A stretch of 8,340 nucleotides of DNA from Candidatus Stahliibacteriota bacterium (GTDB lineage Bacteria; Hydrothermota; Tepidihabitantia; SM23-42), in NCBI GenBank assembly GCA_030613445.1, contig JAUWLY010000116.1, positions 1 to 8,340 of the forward strand, in the 5' to 3' direction. The notes beneath the pieces are model-generated. The model saw only the letters and a program-made list of their open reading frames with translations, was not told the DNA's origin and made no database searches. This document shows, one piece after another, positions 1 through 5,518 of the stretch (its first letter is position 1; each line of letters starts with the position of its first letter). A program made the translations under genes and the position numbers.

Positions 1-243
1 CTCTACATAAGTTCTATTTCCCTCGAGTGTTCTGACAAAGAATATCGCCTTCAAATCAGTGCAGTCAATTTCATAAACACTTTCCCTTCCCTCTTCCTCG
101 AAAGATCTCAGGTGGAATGTATCCCTTGCAGGTATGAAGTCTGTGGTATAACCCTTAACCAATCTTCCATCCTTAAAATGGACAACAATTCGATGGGATT
201 TATTTTTTTTCTTATGACGCATATCAATGTTTCTTTTAAACAT
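1..243 (-). CDS. Small conserved-domain protein, C-terminus beyond window
   Basis: The open frame runs 81 codons from ATG 243-241 to the left edge with no stop, so the 3' end is missing. After a very basic start (MRHKKKNKSHR) it reads IVVHFKDGRLVKGYTTDF, then FHLRSFEEEGRESVYEI and LKAIFFVRTLEG. This is the pattern of a small beta-rich domain of unknown function found alone or next to PilZ-type proteins; I believe it is the one listed as DUF6982, but could not search. No signal peptide or membrane segment is visible, so it is probably cytoplasmic. The start is uncertain. ATG 243 lies only about 5 nt past a candidate -10 box and has no ribosome-binding site, while an in-frame ATG at 222-220 would leave a leader of about 20 nt and begin at MRHKKK. 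I favour 222. No biochemical function can be assigned. Confidence 0.75.
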   Translation of the reverse strand, partial: MFKRNIDMRHKKKNKSHRIVVHFKDGRLVKGYTTDFIPARDTFHLRSFEEEGRESVYEIDCTDLKAIFFVRTLEGNRTYVE

Positions 244-248
244 ATCAT

Positions 249-276
249 ATAGTATACAAATTTGCGCGATTGTCAA
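249..276 (-). promoter_or_regulatory. Sigma70-type promoter for the left-edge gene
   Basis: On the minus strand TTGACA (276-271) is followed after 16 nt by TACTAT (254-249), a four-of-six -10 box. The 9-mer CTTGACAAT is identical to that in the two other promoters of this window. Transcription would begin near 242, on top of the first possible start codon of the gene. Confidence 0.5.
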
Positions 277-358
277 GCAGATGAATGTATTTAGGTATTA
301 TCCTCTTCGCTTTATGCTCTATATTTCCCCTGGTGCCTAGCACATACTTTTGTTAAGA

Positions 359-390
359 GTCATTAAGTCACTATGTCACTAAGTAATTAA
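359..390. repeat. Four degenerate octamers
   Basis: Four 8-nt units follow each other without gaps: GTCATTAA, GTCACTAT, GTCACTAA and GTAATTAA. The consensus is GTCACTAA. Copy number is low and no gene is involved. Confidence 0.7.
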
Positions 391-431
391 AGATGTTCAG
401 AACATTTAAATCGTTATAAGCGTTTGGATCG

Positions 432-509
432 CCCCGCTGTTCTGTCGAACTACCCCGTACGCTGTCGCTACGGGGCATCTCACTACGTTCGATATCTACG
501 ACAGGCGGG
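432..509. repeat. Nested inverted-repeat element downstream of purF
   Basis: Three inverted repeats lie one inside the other. The outer arms are CCCGC...CTGTCG (433-447) and CGACAGGCGGG (499-509), with a TGTT bulge on the left. The middle arms are CGAAC (446-450, sharing two bases with the outer arm) and GTTCG (487-491). The inner hairpin is CCCCGTA (453-459) against TACGGGG (469-475). No T tract follows on either strand, so it does not look like a simple intrinsic terminator. In orientation it lies in the 3' region of a purF transcript. It could be a REP-like or MITE-like palindromic element, or a 3'-end stabilising structure. Confidence 0.6.
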
Positions 510-540
510 ATAAATTTGTTTGGTTTATCTTCAGCGAAGC

Positions 541-628
541 GTGTCTTCAATCCGCCTTGTGCGGATATATCTCCAGTCAAAGGCGTGTCTTCAGTTCGGC
601 TTCGGCGAACGTGTCTCCAGCCAAAGGC
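541..628. repeat. Two-unit 44-bp tandem repeat with hairpins
   Basis: Units 541-584 and 585-628 are both 44 bp. Both start GTGTCTTCA and end with a CTCCAGYCAAAGGC block. The middle of each unit is a 17-nt hairpin (550-566 with arms ATCCGC/GCGGAT, and 594-610 with arms GTTCG/CGAAC). Where the two hairpins differ at positions 1 and 3, the partner bases 17 and 15 change as well, so pairing is kept. A shorter motif of the form GTGTCTYCA recurs at 541, 585 and 611, with a variant at 567. The unit lies just 3' of the purF stop codon. Confidence 0.75.
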
Positions 629-651
629 GTTACTCCCAAACTCCTTACGCC

Positions 652-2061
652 CTACGCTATTTCCTTTCCTGTCCAGCAGTAAGTGCATAAACTTTGTTCT
701 GGCAATCCCGTCGCACCAAGCATATCTTCGAGTCTCTGATATCTCAAAGATGTTACATTCAAATCTTTTTCCATAAGCTTTTTCATTTTCTTATATTCTT
801 TTGAATCAGGATCAAGATACGGGTCTACATCCTTAATATGTTTACCACTATGCATTCGTTTAAGTATTCTTCTTGCAAATAACTCATCCAATTTTCGTGT
901 AGAATACAGAAACTTACATGGAAACATAAGAGCAGGACAGGCAGGTCTTGCATGAATCTCTTTTGCTCCAGCATTCCATAATTTAACGAGCAAAAAATTC
1001 TTTAATTGCGTTCCCCTCACGATTGAATCTTCTGTTATCACCATCTTTTGTCCCTTTATCAAAGCATCTGCAGTTATCTGTTTCATTAAAGCCACAAGAT
1101 CCCGAGTCTCCTGCGAAGGCGGCACATAACTTCTTGCCCATCCAGGAGTATATTTGAGTAATGGTATTCTTACTGGCACACCAGATTCGTGCGAATAGCC
1201 GTGCGCATATGCTGTTCCTGAATCTGCAACTCCGGCTACGAAATCAATTTTGACATTGTCTCTCTTTGCAATAATCCTTCCAGAATATTCTCTGAATTCC
1301 TCCACATTTTTTCCTTCATATTCTGAAGCAGGAAACCCAGCATACACATATAGAAAAGTACACAACTGAAGAACATTACCAGGCTTTTTTATCTGTTTTA
1401 CTTTATTTCTGCTTAACAGAATGATTTCGTCAGGTCCTAAAAATTTCTTTGTTTTAAATCCGAGATTTTTAAAAGAGCATGTTTCAGACGCAACTATATT
1501 ATCGCCATTTCTTTCACTTAGAACTAAAGGACTTCTTCCGTACTTATCGCGTGCCGCATAAATCCCTTCTTTACCAAGAAGCAACAAAGATAACGAACCA
1601 TCAATTTGACTATGCATATATTGTATGCCATCTACAATAGTCTTTCCTTTATTTATTAATTTGGCTGCCAACTCTATTTGATTTACTTTACCATTTGGCA
1701 TCTCGGAAAAAACCACTCCTTGTTCAATCAATTGCTTGGCGAGTTTATTTTGATTATTAATATAACCTACACCGCATATGGCATATTCCCCGAATTTTAA
1801 TCGCATTATTAATGGTTGTGTATCTCTATCACTTATTACGCCAATCCCGGTATTCCCGCGCATATTTAAAAAATCAATATCTTCTGAAAATCTCGATTTA
1901 AATTGTGCTTTTGCTATACTGTGAATTTTTTTATGTGTTCTTTTACCATCTGATATCGCAATCCCTCCATATGATGTGCCAAGGTGGGAATGATAGTCTG
2001 TGGCATAAAACAAATCTTCTTTGCAATCTTTCTTTGATATAATGGCGACAATACCACTCAT
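652..2061 (-). CDS. purF: PurF-like amidophosphoribosyltransferase without the glutaminase cysteine
   Basis: This 469-residue protein is a full-length homologue of glutamine-PRPP amidotransferase, which makes 5-phosphoribosylamine from PRPP in the first step of purine synthesis, in the cytosol. The phosphoribosyltransferase half is well kept: the PRPP loop is VITEDSIVRGTQ (341-352; the usual DDS is EDS), preceded by VAGVADSGTAYAHGY (276-290). The four cysteines expected to hold the 4Fe-4S cluster of the Bacillus-type enzyme are at 234, 382, 459 and 462. The N-terminal glutaminase half is degenerate. The protein begins MSGIVAI instead of MCGI, so the catalytic Cys is Ser. The usual GHxRY is GVISD, and the glutamine-binding HNG is replaced around GVGYINN. 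The start is firm: CAAGGAGGT (2077-2069) lies 7 nt upstream. The stop codon falls inside a GCGTA-type microrepeat. No other pur gene is adjacent. It belongs to a PurF subfamily I recall with Gly or Ser at residue 2; presumably it uses free ammonia or has another role. Confidence 0.9.
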   Translation of the reverse strand: MSGIVAIISKKDCKEDLFYATDYHSHLGTSYGGIAISDGKRTHKKIHSIAKAQFKSRFSEDIDFLNMRGNTGIGVISDRDTQPLIMRLKFGEYAICGVGYINNQNKLAKQLIEQGVVFSEMPNGKVNQIELAAKLINKGKTIVDGIQYMHSQIDGSLSLLLLGKEGIYAARDKYGRSPLVLSERNGDNIVASETCSFKNLGFKTKKFLGPDEIILLSRNKVKQIKKPGNVLQLCTFLYVYAGFPASEYEGKNVEEFREYSGRIIAKRDNVKIDFVAGVADSGTAYAHGYSHESGVPVRIPLLKYTPGWARSYVPPSQETRDLVALMKQITADALIKGQKMVITEDSIVRGTQLKNFLLVKLWNAGAKEIHARPACPALMFPCKFLYSTRKLDELFARRILKRMHSGKHIKDVDPYLDPDSKEYKKMKKLMEKDLNVTSLRYQRLEDMLGATGLPEQSLCTYCWTGKEIA

Positions 2062-2129
2062 GGTTCATACCTCCTTGATTTAACACTTAAAACACTATAT
2101 ATAGAGGAATACATTGACCTAATCACACT

Positions 2130-2159
2130 ATAATATACTCACAATTATTGAATTGTCAA
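2130..2159 (-). promoter_or_regulatory. Sigma70-type promoter of purF
   Basis: TTGACA (2159-2154) is followed by TATATT (2137-2132) at a 16-nt spacing, or alternatively by TATTAT (2135-2130) at 18 nt. The transcript would start near 2123, about 60 nt before the purF start codon. The -35 box is the edge of the 99-bp direct repeat, while the -10 box lies outside it. Confidence 0.7.
2139..2158. promoter_or_regulatory. Operator-like inverted repeat in the purF promoter
   Basis: Read on the minus strand, TGACAATT and AATTGTGA flank a 4-nt centre (CAAT). The 8-bp arms match at seven positions. The palindrome covers most of the -35 box and the spacer, the usual place for a repressor site. The regulator cannot be named, and AT-rich chance symmetry is possible. 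The C25 operon promoter shares the -35 half but not this symmetry. Confidence 0.35.
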
Positions 2160-2249
2160 GGGGTAATTATGCTCTATGCTTCACGCCTGATGCAATACGC
2201 TATACACCTTACGCTGTATGCTTTTTTCACTCAATAAGTTTTATCATTT
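2151..2249. repeat. 99-bp exact direct repeat, copy 1
   Basis: These 99 bases are identical to 8242-8340, 6,091 bp to the right and in the same orientation. The bases just left of each copy differ (G at 2150, A at 8241), so the left boundary is real. The right boundary is not visible because the window ends. On the minus strand the repeat contains the last codons and stop of a T9SS-tail frame (MIKLIE), then eight heptamers, then the -35 hexamer of the following promoter. Confidence 0.95.
2168..2223. repeat. Eight-unit heptamer array (TAYGCYN)
   Basis: Eight contiguous 7-nt units start at 2168, 2175, 2182, 2189, 2196, 2203, 2210 and 2217. Examples are TATGCTC, CACGCCT, TACGCTA and TACGCTG; the consensus is TAYGCYN. 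The array is repeated exactly at 8259-8314. Related heptamers occur at 306-326 and at 646-659 over the purF stop codon. Confidence 0.85.
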
Positions 2250-2347
2250 TTGTAGTTAGTTCTTCATTGTTAACCCTCAACCTACAGAAATATACACCTG
2301 GGGGCAATTTCCTGTTGGAATCGTCAACACCGTTCCAGGAAATTGCC

Positions 2348-2382
2348 GATTGCAGATTGGAGATTTCAGATTTCAGATTGAA
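2348..2382. repeat. Five-unit heptamer array inside the orphan tail
   Basis: Contiguous 7-nt units GATTGCA, GATTGGA, GATTTCA, GATTTCA and GATTGAA; the consensus is GATTNNA. On the minus strand it is in frame and encodes the stretch between KDF and WNG of the sorting tail, giving the peptide KSEISNLQSAIS. Confidence 0.8.
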
Positions 2383-2419
2383 ATCTTTGACCACTCTTCC
2401 TGTAACATCGTATATTTTT

Positions 2420-2461
2420 ATCTGTAATCTATCATCGGTCATCTGTAATCCGTCATCTAGG
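2420..2461. repeat. Six-unit heptamer array inside the orphan tail
   Basis: Contiguous units ATCTGTA, ATCTATC, ATCGGTC, ATCTGTA, ATCCGTC and ATCTAGG; the consensus is ATCNGTM. Read in frame on the minus strand it gives LDDGLQM followed by TDDRLQI, a seven-residue peptide repeat just before the conserved IYD strand. Confidence 0.8.
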
Positions 2462-2481
2462 CGTTTGAGCCCAATACGACC

Positions 2482-2505
2482 CAGCACCTTTGGAAAAAGG
2501 TGCTG
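2482..2505. repeat. Perfect 10-bp hairpin
   Basis: CAGCACCTTT (2482-2491) pairs perfectly with AAAGGTGCTG (2496-2505) around a 4-nt loop (GGAA on the plus strand). No T tract follows on either strand. A second, weaker stem lies just beyond (AGATAGCAC at 2517-2525 against GTGCCTATCT, one bulged base). Together they form the upstream boundary of the orphan tail, and may have come in with the rearrangement that removed the gene body. Confidence 0.7.
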
Positions 2506-2576
2506 TTCCAAAGGGAAGATAGCACGAGCGAAGCGAGTGCCTATCTGGAATTTTGAACATTTATGCTTAGAATTTG

Positions 2577-2611
2577 TTTAGATTTTAGGATTTAGATATT
2601 AGTATTTAGTG
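2577..2611. repeat. Five-unit heptamer array (TTTAGNN)
   Basis: Units TTTAGAT, TTTAGGA, TTTAGAT, ATTAGTA and TTTAGTG follow each other with exact 7-nt spacing in the intergenic gap between the second propeller gene and the orphan tail. The array is followed by GAACGAAGTGAG. Confidence 0.8.
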
Positions 2612-2660
2612 AACGAAGTGAGGCTTATCTTATCACTGCAATTTTTGTAATGGCATTTTT

Positions 2661-4121
2661 TTATTTTATGAGCACAAGTTTTCTGCTGATAACTCTATCC
2701 GGCGTCTTCAGTAATAAATGATAAACGCCATTGGAATATTCTTTTAGAGAAATTTTTTTAGAATAAGTTCCGTTTGGTTTCTCACCATCATATATTCGTT
2801 TAATCAATCTGCCTGAATTATCGTACAGATCTAATGAAACCCTTGTTTTTTGTAAAAGTATATATTTGATTATGGCATCAGTTTTTATGGGATTTGACAA
2901 AATTTGTAGTAGATTTCCATTAGAGATACTAACCATCGTATCATTTTCTTGAATCCCAACCGGCGGATAAAATACCCCCCAGATTCTAAAACAGTTATAA
3001 GGTTCGCCAGTCCAGCCACTGTAGGCAATAAGGGTTTGATTGTTATTGCCCTTTGCCAGAGAGGGTGCAAGTTGCTCACCGGGCCGAGAACTTATACAGA
3101 ATGTATCAATAACTGCCCCTGATGTATCAACCTTTGCACCATAAATATCATAATAGCCATTACGAGAATCTTCCCAGACAACAAAATAATTATTTCCATC
3201 AAAGATAATATCTGGGGATGATTGTTTGCCAGAGGCAGTTGAGATAGGAAACCCTTCAGGCTCAATTACAATACCAGCCGGAGTTACCCTTGCCCCATAA
3301 ATATCAGCATTATTCTCATTTCTTTTATCGCGCCAGACAACTAAATAATTAGCACCACCAAAGGTAATCGCTGGTTGGGTCTGGTCTTCAGAAAATGTGT
3401 TTATAGGAATATTAGTAGTATCAATCACCACGCCATCAGAGCTTACCCTTGCCCCATAAATATCCCAATTCCCATTTCGTAAATCCTGCCAAATGACCAG
3501 ATAGTTTATGCCATCAAAGGATAGGTCGGGTTCAATCTCATTATCAGATGATGTAGAGATAGCTATATCCTGGGTATCAATGACAACACCATCAACTGTA
3601 ACCATCCTGCCATAAATATGAAGATTTGAATAATCTCGGCTGTCCACCCAGACAACAAAATGTTTTACGCCATTAAAATCAATGCCGGGGGGCTGTTCGT
3701 GTGCAACCCGTGCTTGTAGAGATGATATTGTAATACAGGTATCAATTGTATAACCGTCTGGTGACAAACGAACGCCTATAATACCTCTTTCCCAGGGTTC
3801 GTAATAACCCTGCCAGATAATGAAAAAGTTTGAACCGTCAAAAACACAAAGAGGGTCTTTTGCATAACTTTCGTTTGTATCAATTATGATTGGCTCGGGG
3901 TCAAGAACAGTGCCATCAGAACTCATTCTTGCTCCGTAGATATTATAATCATCATTTTCATACCAGACTACAAGATAATTTACATTACCGAATGATGTCT
4001 TTGGATTCCGTTGATAACCCAAAGAATCACCACAGCCAATAAGAAAATCTTCTTGTAAAACAGTATAAGTTGGATTTCCTAAAACTAAACCACTTAAAAG
4101 GAAAAACAATTTTGCTTTCAT
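2661..4121 (-). CDS. Secreted seven-bladed beta-propeller protein with T9SS tail
   Basis: The 486-residue protein starts with a short signal peptide (MKAKLFFLLSGLVLG). Seven repeats of about 52 residues follow, each like FDGxNYLVVWEDSRNGxxDIYGARVSxDGxVID. The VVW-type strands begin near residues 51, 101, 156, 209, 261, 314 and 364, and the last repeat is degenerate. Seven such repeats predict a closed seven-bladed propeller. Residues from about 400 to the end form a type A T9SS sorting domain (LDLYDNSGRLIKRIYDG, YSNGVYHLLL, RKLVLIK), so the mature protein should reach the cell surface or medium. No catalytic motif is visible; a binding or adhesion role would be inference. The start ATG 4121 has GAGG 3 nt upstream. 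It begins 10 nt after the stop of the preceding propeller gene, so the two are almost certainly co-transcribed. A short relic resembling another tail end (AITKIAVIR and a stop) follows its stop codon. Confidence 0.88.
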   Translation of the reverse strand: MKAKLFFLLSGLVLGNPTYTVLQEDFLIGCGDSLGYQRNPKTSFGNVNYLVVWYENDDYNIYGARMSSDGTVLDPEPIIIDTNESYAKDPLCVFDGSNFFIIWQGYYEPWERGIIGVRLSPDGYTIDTCITISSLQARVAHEQPPGIDFNGVKHFVVWVDSRDYSNLHIYGRMVTVDGVVIDTQDIAISTSSDNEIEPDLSFDGINYLVIWQDLRNGNWDIYGARVSSDGVVIDTTNIPINTFSEDQTQPAITFGGANYLVVWRDKRNENNADIYGARVTPAGIVIEPEGFPISTASGKQSSPDIIFDGNNYFVVWEDSRNGYYDIYGAKVDTSGAVIDTFCISSRPGEQLAPSLAKGNNNQTLIAYSGWTGEPYNCFRIWGVFYPPVGIQENDTMVSISNGNLLQILSNPIKTDAIIKYILLQKTRVSLDLYDNSGRLIKRIYDGEKPNGTYSKKISLKEYSNGVYHLLLKTPDRVISRKLVLIK

Positions 4122-4131
4122 AAACCTCTAT

Positions 4132-5502
4132 TTAAAGGACAATTATTTTTTTTGAAGTAGTCCCATCCACTGTCTTGATATTTAAAAAATAGACACCACT
4201 TTCCACCCTCATACCAAAATTATTCTTGCAATCCCAGATTATTTCCGTTTCGGTTGTGGTAATGGATTTAATAAGGCAACCAAGACAATCAAATATCTGG
4301 ATATTTTTAGGTTGTTTATTTTGAGTGTGGATAGCAACGCAATTTCTGGCAGGATTTGGGAAGATTAACAATTCATTTTTTCCAAGTTTTACTTCACTTT
4401 CAATTATACCACTTGATGGATCTGTCCAGGTAGCATAGATATCGCCTATAGGGTAACCATCTAAGTATAAAATCCATATTCGGTTTCTAACTGAATCATA
4501 AAATACATCGCCATGATACGCTGCCGAGGCTGGAGGAGCGACAATCGTCTCTTCCGGACTCCATTCAAACCCATCCCAGACCCGATAATAAAATGTGCTG
4601 TCTTTATCATAGACAATCCACACTTTGTTTTCTCCATCCACTGCCATTTTAGAAAAACCCTGAAATTCACCCGAGGATTGGGTAATCTGATAACTTATGC
4701 TCCACTGTAAATTCGTGTCGAGATAAGTAGTATAAATTCTGCGTTCAGCTTCATTAAAAAAAGCAATCCAAATATTGCCTTCATTGTCAGATATTATGTC
4801 TCTCAGTCCTCCATCGGGTCCCATTATCAAATTTCCTGTCCAGACCCCGGTAGAATCAGAATAAGTGAGAAAAATTTGTTCACCCTGTGCACCAGTTCCT
4901 CCACAAACCCACCGTATTCCATTGGGATCAACAGTAATACGAGAATTTGGTAGGTTACCACCGGGATAATCACATACCACATAGGGTCCACTCCATATAG
5001 TATCCTCACAAACATCGCACCAGATGCGAGGATCTTCACAATCATCAAAGGTTGCCCAAACCTTACCACTACTATCTGCTGCTAAATGCCAATTTGTAGC
5101 ACCGCCGGGTGGTGGAATGATAAATGTATCTGACCAAGCACTGCCATCATAATAAAACGTAATATGAGGAGGTGACCCCGGCAAATTCTCTTCACAGGTA
5201 AGCACCCAGAGTTTACCATCCTGTGCACTTGTTACATCAAAACCTCCAAGAGCATTTGCTTGAATTCCTCCGTAAATGGATATAGGTTCGGACCACTGGA
5301 CATCGGTATAGCAAGAGGCTTTGATAGTATCAAAGCCGGGTGCAGATACAGATACAATGAAAATACACCAGAGAGAATCAAAACAATCAAGGCCGAACCG
5401 ACAATGGTGGCAATGACCGCCAACATCAGCCACAAGTTGCGGTGGCGCCCATTCAAATCCGAATATAACAATTGGTATGAGTAAAATAAGTATAAATTTC
5501 AT
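4132..5502 (-). CDS. Secreted cysteine-rich seven-bladed propeller protein with T9SS tail
   Basis: I place the start at ATG 5502 (456 residues) because AAGGA lies 7 nt upstream and a signal peptide (MKFILILLIPIVIFG) follows at once. An upstream in-frame ATG at 5529 falls inside a hairpin and would spoil the signal peptide. Seven strands of the form [DG]xxWxxx recur about every 50 residues (near residues 45, 98, 149, 198, 245, 295 and 343, including GKLWVL, GKVWAT, GNIWIAF, NKVWIVY), predicting a seven-bladed propeller. The sequence style differs from the next gene. A type A T9SS sorting domain closes the protein from about 378 (LLIFPNPARN, IQIFDCLGCLI, SGVYFLNI, KKIIVL). It is rich in cysteine for an exported protein: HCHHC at 30-34, three Cys in DDCEDPRIWCDVCED, and others, suggesting disulfides or a metal site. 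Function is not known. It lies between the C25 peptidase and the second propeller gene. Confidence 0.85.
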   Translation of the reverse strand: MKFILILLIPIVIFGFEWAPPQLVADVGGHCHHCRFGLDCFDSLWCIFIVSVSAPGFDTIKASCYTDVQWSEPISIYGGIQANALGGFDVTSAQDGKLWVLTCEENLPGSPPHITFYYDGSAWSDTFIIPPPGGATNWHLAADSSGKVWATFDDCEDPRIWCDVCEDTIWSGPYVVCDYPGGNLPNSRITVDPNGIRWVCGGTGAQGEQIFLTYSDSTGVWTGNLIMGPDGGLRDIISDNEGNIWIAFFNEAERRIYTTYLDTNLQWSISYQITQSSGEFQGFSKMAVDGENKVWIVYDKDSTFYYRVWDGFEWSPEETIVAPPASAAYHGDVFYDSVRNRIWILYLDGYPIGDIYATWTDPSSGIIESEVKLGKNELLIFPNPARNCVAIHTQNKQPKNIQIFDCLGCLIKSITTTETEIIWDCKNNFGMRVESGVYFLNIKTVDGTTSKKIIVL

Positions 5503-5518
5503 ATTTTCTTCCTTGTTA

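Larger units (their letters stand above)
244..651. other. Gene-free, hairpin-rich intergenic stretch
   Basis: These 408 bases between the purF stop and the left-edge gene hold no credible gene. From left to right they contain the promoter of the left-edge gene, three heptamers related to TATGCTC (306-326), four octamers (359-390), a nested inverted repeat (432-509), a two-unit 44-bp tandem repeat with internal hairpins (541-628) and two TACGCNN heptamers (646-659) that overlap the purF stop codon. A frame of 105 codons crosses it on the minus strand (688-371). It starts inside purF, has no ribosome-binding site and is made almost entirely of the repeats, so I do not call it. Confidence 0.7.
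2227..2511 (-). pseudogene. Orphan T9SS sorting tail, remnant of a secreted-protein gene
   Basis: The frame encodes a nearly complete type A T9SS C-terminal sorting domain: IKIYDVTGRVVKDF, then ISWNGVDDSNRKLPPGVYF and LTTKMIKLIE at the stop. In whole proteins this is the last 70-80 residues of a Sec-exported protein, recognised and cleaved at the outer membrane. Here nothing precedes it. The frame begins at a TTG without a ribosome-binding site, has no signal peptide, and is joined upstream to hairpins and microrepeats (2482-2611) with a stop soon after. It is best read as the 3' end of a gene whose body was lost or replaced. The last codons are identical to those of the partial gene at the right edge, so this is probably a duplicated tail. 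Two blocks of the tail are built from heptamers. Read-through from the upstream operon could still transcribe it. Confidence 0.7.

Noticed and set aside
453..475. Intrinsic terminator of purF
   Set aside because: The hairpin is strong but no T-tract follows on the minus strand, and it lies nearly 180 nt beyond the stop codon.
371..688. A 105-codon minus-strand frame overlapping the end of purF
   Set aside because: It starts inside purF without a ribosome-binding site and is composed of the hairpin repeats. Similar peptides may be annotated in related genomes, but only because the repeat is dispersed.
2059..2069. An alternative purF start that would restore an N-terminal cysteine
   Set aside because: The other nearby ATG (2067) is out of frame and only 1 nt from the Shine-Dalgarno site. 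No in-frame upstream codon gives a MCGI start.
2168..2223. CRISPR array
   Set aside because: Units are 7 nt, contiguous and degenerate, with no spacers and no cas genes nearby.
2153..2581. A 142-codon plus-strand frame
   Set aside because: It is antisense to the orphan T9SS tail and the microrepeats, has no ribosome-binding site and shows no domain pattern.
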